A stretch of 64,000 bases of DNA, taken from contig CM076945.1 in NCBI GenBank assembly GCA_039566865.1, positions 191,001 through 255,000 of the forward strand, in the 5' to 3' direction. The DNA comes from Aurelia coerulea (Eukaryota > Cnidaria > Scyphozoa > Semaeostomeae > Ulmaridae). A program made the position numbers and the translations under genes. Positions 50,401-58,886 of the stretch are shown here, one piece after another (position 1 is the stretch's first letter; every line of letters starts with the position of its first letter). Below the pieces are notes generated by a model. It was given only the letters and a program-made list of their open reading frames with translations, searched no databases and was not told where the DNA came from.

Positions 50401-53400
50401 TAAGCTGACCTTTAATAAGGTGAGTTACATTATAAAGGCATATAAATTTGTGAACAGATTTGAGTTTGATTCTAATGTCTTCATGAGGGTAAGCTGACCT
50501 TTAATAAGGTGAGTTACATTATAAAGGCATAAAAATTTGTGAACAGATTTGAGTTTGATTCTAATGTCTTCATGAGGGTAAGCTGACCTTTAATAAGGTG
50601 AGTTACATTATAAAGGCATAAAAATTTGTGAACAGATTTGAGTTTGATTCTAATGTCTTCGTGAGGGTAAGCTGACCTTTAATAAGGTGAGTTACATTAT
50701 AAAGGCATAAAAATTTGTGAACAGATTTGAGTTTGATTCTAATGTCTTCATGAGGGTAAGCTGACCTTTAATAAGGTGAGTTACATTATAAAGGCATAAA
50801 AATTTGTGAACAGATTTGAGTTTCATTCTAATGTCTTCGTGAGGGTAAGCTGACCTTTAATAAGGTGAGTTACATTATAAAGGCATATAAATTTGTGAAC
50901 AGATTTGAGTTTGATTCTAATGTCTTCGTGAGGGTAAGCTGACCTTTAATAAGGTGAGTTACATTATAAAGGCATAAAAATTTGTGAACAGATTTGAGTT
51001 TGATTCTAATGTCTTCATGAGGGTAAGCTGACCTTTAATAAGGTGAGTTACATTATAAAGGCATAAAAATTTGTGAACAGATTTGAGTTTGATTCTAATG
51101 TCTTCGTGAGGGTAAGCTGACCTTTAATAAGGTGAGTTACATTATAAAGGCATAAAAATTTGTGAACAGATTTGAGTTTGATTCTAATGTCTTCATGAGG
51201 GTAAGCTGACCTTTAATAAGGTGAGTTACATTATAAAGGCATAAAAATTTGTGAACAGATTTGAGTTTCATTCTAATGTCTTCGTGAGGGTAAGCTGACC
51301 TTTAATAAGGTGAGTTACATTATAAAGGCATATAAATTTGTGAACAGATTTGAGTTTGATTCTAATGTCTTCATGAGGGTAAGCTGACCTTTAATAAGGT
51401 GAGTTACATTATAAAGGCATAAAAATTTGTGAACAGATTTGAGTTTGATTCTAATGTCTTCGTGAGGGTAAGCTGACCTTTAATAAGGTGAGTTACATTA
51501 TAAAGGCATAAAAATTTGTGAACAGATTTGAGTTTGATTCTAATGTCTTCGTGAGGGTAAGCTGACCTTTAATAAGGTGAGTTACATTATAAAGGCATAA
51601 AAATTTGTGAACAGATTTGAGTTTGATTCTAATGTCTTCATGAGGGTAAGCTGACCTTTAATAAGGTGAGTTACATTATAAAGGCATAAAAATTTGTGAA
51701 CAGATTTGAGTTTGATTCTAATGTCTTCGTGAGGGTAAGCTGACCTTTAATAAGGTGAGTTACATTATAAAGGCATAAAAATTTGTGAACAGATTTGAGT
51801 TTGATTCTAATGTCTTCATGAGGGTAAGCTGACCTTTAATAAGGTGAGTTACATTATAAAGGCATAAAAATTTGTGAACAGATTTGAGTTTCATTCTAAT
51901 GTCTTCGTGAGGGTAAGCTGACCTTTAATAAGGTGAGTTACATTATAAAGGCATATAAATTTGTGAACAGATTTGAGTTTGATTCTAATGTCTTCATGAG
52001 GGTAAGCTGACCTTTAATAAGGTGAGTTACATTATAAAGGCATAAAAATTTGTGAACAGATTTGAGTTTCATTCTAATGTCTTCATGAGGGTAAGCTGAC
52101 CTTTAATAAGGTGAGTTACATTATAAAGGCATAAAAATTTGTGAACAGATTTGAGTTTCATTCTAATGTCTTCATGAGGGTAAGCTGACCTTTAATAAGG
52201 TGAGTTACATTATAAAGGCATAAAAATTTGTGAACAGATTTGAGTTTGATTCTAATGTCTTCATGAGGGTAAGCTGACCTTTAATAAGGTGAGTTACATT
52301 ATAAAGGCATAAAAATTTGTGAACAGATTTGAGTTTCATTCTAATGTCTTCATGAGGGTAAGCTGACCTTTAATAAGGTGAGTTACATTATAAAGGCATA
52401 AAAATTTGTGAACAGATTTGAGTTTCATTCTAATGTCTTCATGAGGGTAAGCTGACCTTTAATAAGGTGAGTTACATTATAAAGGCATAAAAATTTGTGA
52501 ACAGATTTGAGTTTCATTCTAATGTCTTCATGAGGGTAAGCTGACCTTTAATAAGGTGAGTTACATTATAAAGGCATAAAAATTTGTGAACAGATTTGAG
52601 TTTCATTCTAATGTCTTCATGAGGGTAAGCTGACCTTTAATAAGGTGAGTTACATTATAAAGGCATAAAAATTTGTGAACAGATTTGAGTTTCATTCTAA
52701 TGTCTTCATGAGGGTAAGCTGACCTTTAATAAGGTGAGTTACATTATAAAGGCATAAAAATTTGTGAACAGATTTGAGTTTCATTCTAATGTCTTCATGA
52801 GGGTAAGCTGACCTTTAATAAGGTGAGTTACATTATAAAGGCATAAAAATTTGTGAACAGATTTGAGTTTGATTCTAATGTCTTCATGAGGGTAAGCTGA
52901 CCTTTAATAAGGTGAGTTACATTATAAAGGCATAAAAATTTGTGAACAGATTTGAGTTTGATTCTAATGTCTTCATGAGGGTAAGCTGACCTTTAATAAG
53001 GTGAGTTACATTATAAAGGCATAAAAATTTGTGAACAGATTTGAGTTTCATTCTAATGTCTTCATGAGGGTAAGCTGACCTTTAATAAGGTGAGTTACAT
53101 TATAAAGGCATAAAAATTTGTGAACAGATTTGAGTTTCATTCTAATGTCTTCATGAGGGTAAGCTGACCTTTAATAAGGTGAGTTACATTATAAAGGCAT
53201 ATAAATTTGTGAACAGATTTGAGTTTCATTCTAATGTCTTCATGAGGGTAAGCTGACCTTTAATAAGGTGAGTTACATTATAAAGGCATAAAAATTTGTG
53301 AACAGATTTGAGTTTGATTCTAATGTCTTCATGAGGGTAAGCTGACCTTTAATAAGGTGAGTTACATTATAAAGGCATAAAAATTTGTGAACAGATTTGA

Positions 53401-56400
53401 GTTTCATTCTAATGTCTTCATGAGGGTAAGCTGACCTTTAATAAGGTGAGTTACATTATAAAGGCATAAAAATTTGTGAACAGATTTGAGTTTCATTCTA
53501 ATGTCTTCATGAGGGTAAGCTGACCTTTAATAAGGTGAGTTACATTATAAAGGCATAAAAATTTGTGAACAGATTTGAGTTTGATTCTAATGTCTTCATG
53601 AGGGTAAGCTGACCTTTAATAAGGTGAGTTACATTATAAAGGCATAAAAATTTGTGAACAGATTTGAGTTTGATTCTAATGTCTTCATGAGGGTAAGCTG
53701 ACCTTTAATAAGGTGAGTTACATTATAAAGGCATAAAAATTTGTGAACAGATTTGAGTTTGATTCTAATGTCTTCATGAGGGTAAGCTGACCTTTAATAA
53801 GGTGAGTTACATTATAAAGGCATAAAAATTTGTGAACAGATTTGAGTTTCATTCTAATGTCTTCATGAGGGTAAGCTGACCTTTAATAAGGTGAGTTACA
53901 TTATAAAGGCATAAAAATTTGTGAACAGATTTGAGTTTCATTCTAATGTCTTCATGAGGGTAAGCTGACCTTTAATAAGGTGAGTTACATTATAAAGGCA
54001 TAAAAATTTGTGAACAGATTTGAGTTTGATTCTAATGTCTTCATGAGGGTAAGCTGACCTTTAATAAGGTGAGTTACATTATAAAGGCATAAAAATTTGT
54101 GAACAGATTTGAGTTTCATTCTAATGTCTTCATGAGGGTAAGCTGACCTTTAATAAGGTGAGTTACATTATAAAGGCATAAAAATTTGTGAACAGATTTG
54201 AGTTTCATTCTAATGTCTTCATGAGGGTAAGCTGACCTTTAATAAGGTGAGTTACATTATAAAGGCATAAAAATTTGTGAACAGATTTGAGTTTCATTCT
54301 AATGTCTTCATGAGGGTAAGCTGACCTTTAATAAGGTGAGTTACATTATAAAGGCATAAAAATTTGTGAACAGATTTGAGTTTCATTCTAATGTCTTCAT
54401 GAGGGTAAGCTGACCTTTAATAAGGTGAGTTACATTATAAAGGCATAAAAATTTGTGAACAGATTTGAGTTTCATTCTAATGTCTTCATGAGGGTAAGCT
54501 GACCTTTAATAAGGTGAGTTACATTATAAAGGCATAAAAATTTGTGAACAGATTTGAGTTTGATTCTAATGTCTTCATGAGGGTAAGCTGACCTTTAATA
54601 AGGTGAGTTACATTATAAAGGCATAAAAATTTGTGAACAGATTTGAGTTTGATTCTAATGTCTTCATGAGGGTAAGCTGACCTTTAATAAGGTGAGTTAC
54701 ATTATAAAGGCATAAAAATTTGTGAACAGATTTGAGTTTCATTCTAATGTCTTCATGAGGGTAAGCTGACCTTTAATAAGGTGAGTTACATTATAAAGGC
54801 ATAAAAATTTGTGAACAGATTTGAGTTTCATTCTAATGTCTTCATGAGGGTAAGCTGACCTTTAATAAGGTGAGTTACATTATAAAGGCATAAAAATTTG
54901 TGAACAGATTTGAGTTTCATTCTAATGTCTTCATGAGGGTAAGCTGACCTTTAATAAGGTGAGTTACATTATAAAGGCATAAAAATTTGTGAACAGATTT
55001 GAGTTTGATTCTAATGTCTTCATGAGGGTAAGCTGACCTTTAATAAGGTGAGTTACATTATAAAGGCATAAAAATTTGTGAACAGATTTGAGTTTGATTC
55101 TAATGTCTTCATGAGGGTAAGCTGACCTTTAATAAGGTGAGTTACATTATAAAGGCATAAAAATTTGTGAACAGATTTGAGTTTCATTCTAATGTCTTCA
55201 TGAGGGTAAGCTGACCTTTAATAAGGTGAGTTACATTATAAAGGCATAAAAATTTGTGAACAGATTTGAGTTTCATTCTAATGTCTTCATGAGGGTAAGC
55301 TGACCTTTAATAAGGTGAGTTACATTATAAAGGCATAAAAATTTGTGAACAGATTTGAGTTTCATTCTAATGTCTTCATGAGGGTAAGCTGACCTTTAAT
55401 AAGGTGAGTTACATTATAAAGGCATAAAAATTTGTGAACAGATTTGAGTTTGATTCTAATGTCTTCATGAGGGTAAGCTGACCTTTAATAAGGTGAGTTA
55501 CATTATAAAGGCATAAAAATTTGTGAACAGATTTGAGTTTGATTCTAATGTCTTCATGAGGGTAAGCTGACCTTTAATAAGGTGAGTTACATTATAAAGG
55601 CATAAAAATTTGTGAACAGATTTGAGTTTCATTCTAATGTCTTCATGAGGGTAAGCTGACCTTTAATAAGGTGAGTTACATTATAAAGGCATAAAAATTT
55701 GTGAACAGATTTGAGTTTCATTCTAATGTCTTCATGAGGGTAAGCTGACCTTTAATAAGGTGAGTTACATTATAAAGGCATAAAAATTTGTGAACAGATT
55801 TGAGTTTGATTCTAATGTCTTCATGAGGGTAAGTTGACCTTTAATAAGGTGAGTTACATTATAAAGGCATAAAAATTTGTGAACAGATTTGAGTTTGATT
55901 CTAATGTCTTCATGAGGGTAAGTTGACCTTTAATAAGGTGAGTTACATTATAAAGGCATATAAATTTGTGAACAGATTTGAGTTTGATTCTAATGTCTTC
56001 ATGAGGGTAAGCTGACCTTTAATAAGGTGAGTTACATTATAAAGGCATATAAATTTGTGAACAGATTTGAGTTTGATTCTAATGTCTTCATGAGGGTAAG
56101 TTGACCTTTAATAAGGTGAGTTACATTATAAAGGCATAAAAATTTGTGAACAGAAACTTACCTTCCTCTCATCAGCAACACAAAAGAATGAATTCCTCTG
56201 GAAAACCATAACTGGTTCATCTACAAAGCAAAGGCGATAATGCTAGATGAAGTAAACAAGAGTAAGAGAAAGCAGAATGGGATTTAACAGAAAATTTAGA
56301 GTTTGGCTACTTGGAATGGCTAAAAGTTAAAGTAATGAAAGCATATTTATGATCTAATGTGCAACGATTGTGAATAAATTCAAACGAAGGAGGATTTATT

Positions 56401-58854
56401 GTAATTCAGTGATGATAAAGTGATAAAGTGCTCCTCAGCTTGACGGGAATTAGAATTCATCAAGAAGTTACCATTCTTATTGCCTAAACCTGAAATGAAT
56501 GGCCGTTCTTGCTTTTCGTTCTACTGCATAAAGAGTGTAGGAACTGGACATAAAATCATAGAAAATATAAATCAAGAACAACACATTTGAATTTCTCGTT
56601 TACTGTACAATTACTATCGCCAAAGACCTTTTTATCCTTTTGATTAACCATATAATATACAAAATATGAAACCTTTTTTGATTTCTTCATCTTTTGCCCA
56701 TGTAAATCTCTTCAGGAGTCCTTTCCATTCTCTTCTTAGTTTAAATGGTACATGCTGATTTTTTAACTGCAGCTCTGTGATAGATCGGTTGTAATCAATT
56801 AAACAGAACTGTTGTATTCATATAAATAACTCTCTTATATGTGGCTACCAGCAACCGAAACGGAGAATAGACCTTTTAGCTATTCTACAAAAGAGCCTGG
56901 ATCGAGCGTTATTTTTATACATTTTGATACGCGACATTCGATCGAGTGGCGTTAGAGCTTCTATCACTATTGTGCACATTCGAAAATTCTACAAAATGTA
57001 GCAAGATGTTGTTCGATTCTGATTCTTTTCAGAATAGCTAAAAGGTCTATTGACTCACCCAGGTACATCTGAATTTATTTGAAAGAAAAACAAACCAAAT
57101 TCACATTTCTGAATGGTAGGGGGAAAGACATTTTAATACTGGTTCATTTCTGCAGCAACGAATCGTTTCATCCAATGATTCTCTAGTCATGCTATTTGAC
57201 CAATGCTCCAAACAATATTGTATACCATGCATATATGATATAAACTAACAAACAATATCTTGAGAGAATTTAAACTTTACATAACATGCCAAATAAGAGC
57301 ACCAAATAAGAATTAGCCTCAAAGTTTGTTCTAAACGTAAATGAAAAGTATTTCATTGTGGTATCCCAATATCCCATTATGGTTGTAAACCTTACTGTTA
57401 CAAACATCGAACCAAGGACAAGATAAAATCTTCTTTATAATCTCATAACCAAAACTTATCAAAGTAAATATAGTATCTTGCTCTTGATAATTTTCGATGG
57501 CATTTTGGTTGCACATTTCATAACAATCGTAATTTTAACCACATTGCGTAACAAATACATATCAAAAATGTACCACCAGAGGTAGAAAAATTCCCCATTA
57601 CTCATGACGAAAGGACTATTTCTCAGAGCAAATTGTGGAAAAATTAGCAAAGCTTGAACAGTTCACAAACTTTTGGCAGTTACAAGATATTTTGGGATGA
57701 TCACTGTCAAAAAGCATTGGGGACAAATTATTGATTTTTGGAATTTACCTGATACTGGGTGCGCCAAAATATCCTATGCATGTTTGGCAGGCCACGATAA
57801 ATCGTACGCTAGACCTATTTTGAACAGGACGTGAGATTCTTAAAATTTCGTTCTCAAAAACACTGAAAACGATAAGAAAAACCGAATCACCATACCACGA
57901 AAATGTTTTCTCTTTGTCCATTCATGTCGAGTCTTTACAAAATTTGATCAACGTTTTTCTATCGTTTCAGTGTTTTCAAAATTGAAATTTAAAGAAACTC
58001 GTTTCTAGCTCTAAAACCTGAAAACAAACAAATCTACACAAATTCCTAGAATCTAATTCAGGCTTTTTGCTAAAGATGAAGTCATGAATCTTCAAAATCG
58101 GCCCAGTTTACGATTTATTGTGGCTTGCCAAACGTGCATAGTTTATTTTGGCGAACCCAGTATATGTATCATGGTATAGACTGGCCTTGTACAGTAGCTA
58201 TGTATAACACTCAAGTTGCTTGGATTGTAACTTGTTTTTAACCAATTTAACAGGTTTTCTTGCTACGTTTTTGGGTGAACACATATTCATATTGCATAGA
58301 ATAGACATTTCTAGAATGGCCATAAAAAATCAAAAAAGCCAACAAGCATAATTTCTGATTTTGACTAAAGATTAAGACATCAATCTTCAAAATGGGGGAG
58401 AGTATAAGGCTTATCGTGGACTGTAAACAGGGAATTTCTGTTAAGCAAACCTGGTATTAACATTTAGATAATGAAATTATGAAACTAACCCAACAACGGT
58501 GAAATTAGCCATAATGCAAAAATATCTTGAGAATGATGTGGTAATGATAAAAGATCCATCATGACCCTTTTCACTTCTCCAGCAGTCGTTTGTTTACCGT
58601 TCTCAAGGCATAAAAGAAGTCCAGTGCCTTCCTTTAAAAACACAGCAATATTCAAACCTGAAAAAAATGATCAAATTAATCATGTGCTAAATAAATAACC
58701 AGAAATCATCGGAAAAAAATGAGCCTTTTCCATTGACAGACATAAATGGATGGGACTGTCAAATATCCTAGCCATTAAATGGTTGCACTTCTATGGGATA
58801 AAAAGTCTATTTAGTGATGCCCCTTTGATCTTGTTTCATCCCTAAAATTTAAGT

Positions 58855-58886
<32 letters not shown>

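Noticed and set aside
25450..56154. A CRISPR array
   Set aside because: There are no spacers; repeats are head-to-tail with an 89-bp period, the host is eukaryotic and no cas genes are present.
57331..57650. An extra FRMD8 exon between exons 4 and 5
   Set aside because: Exons 4 and 5 join in phase and align directly with the human protein without a gap, and this segment shows no FERM-like residues.
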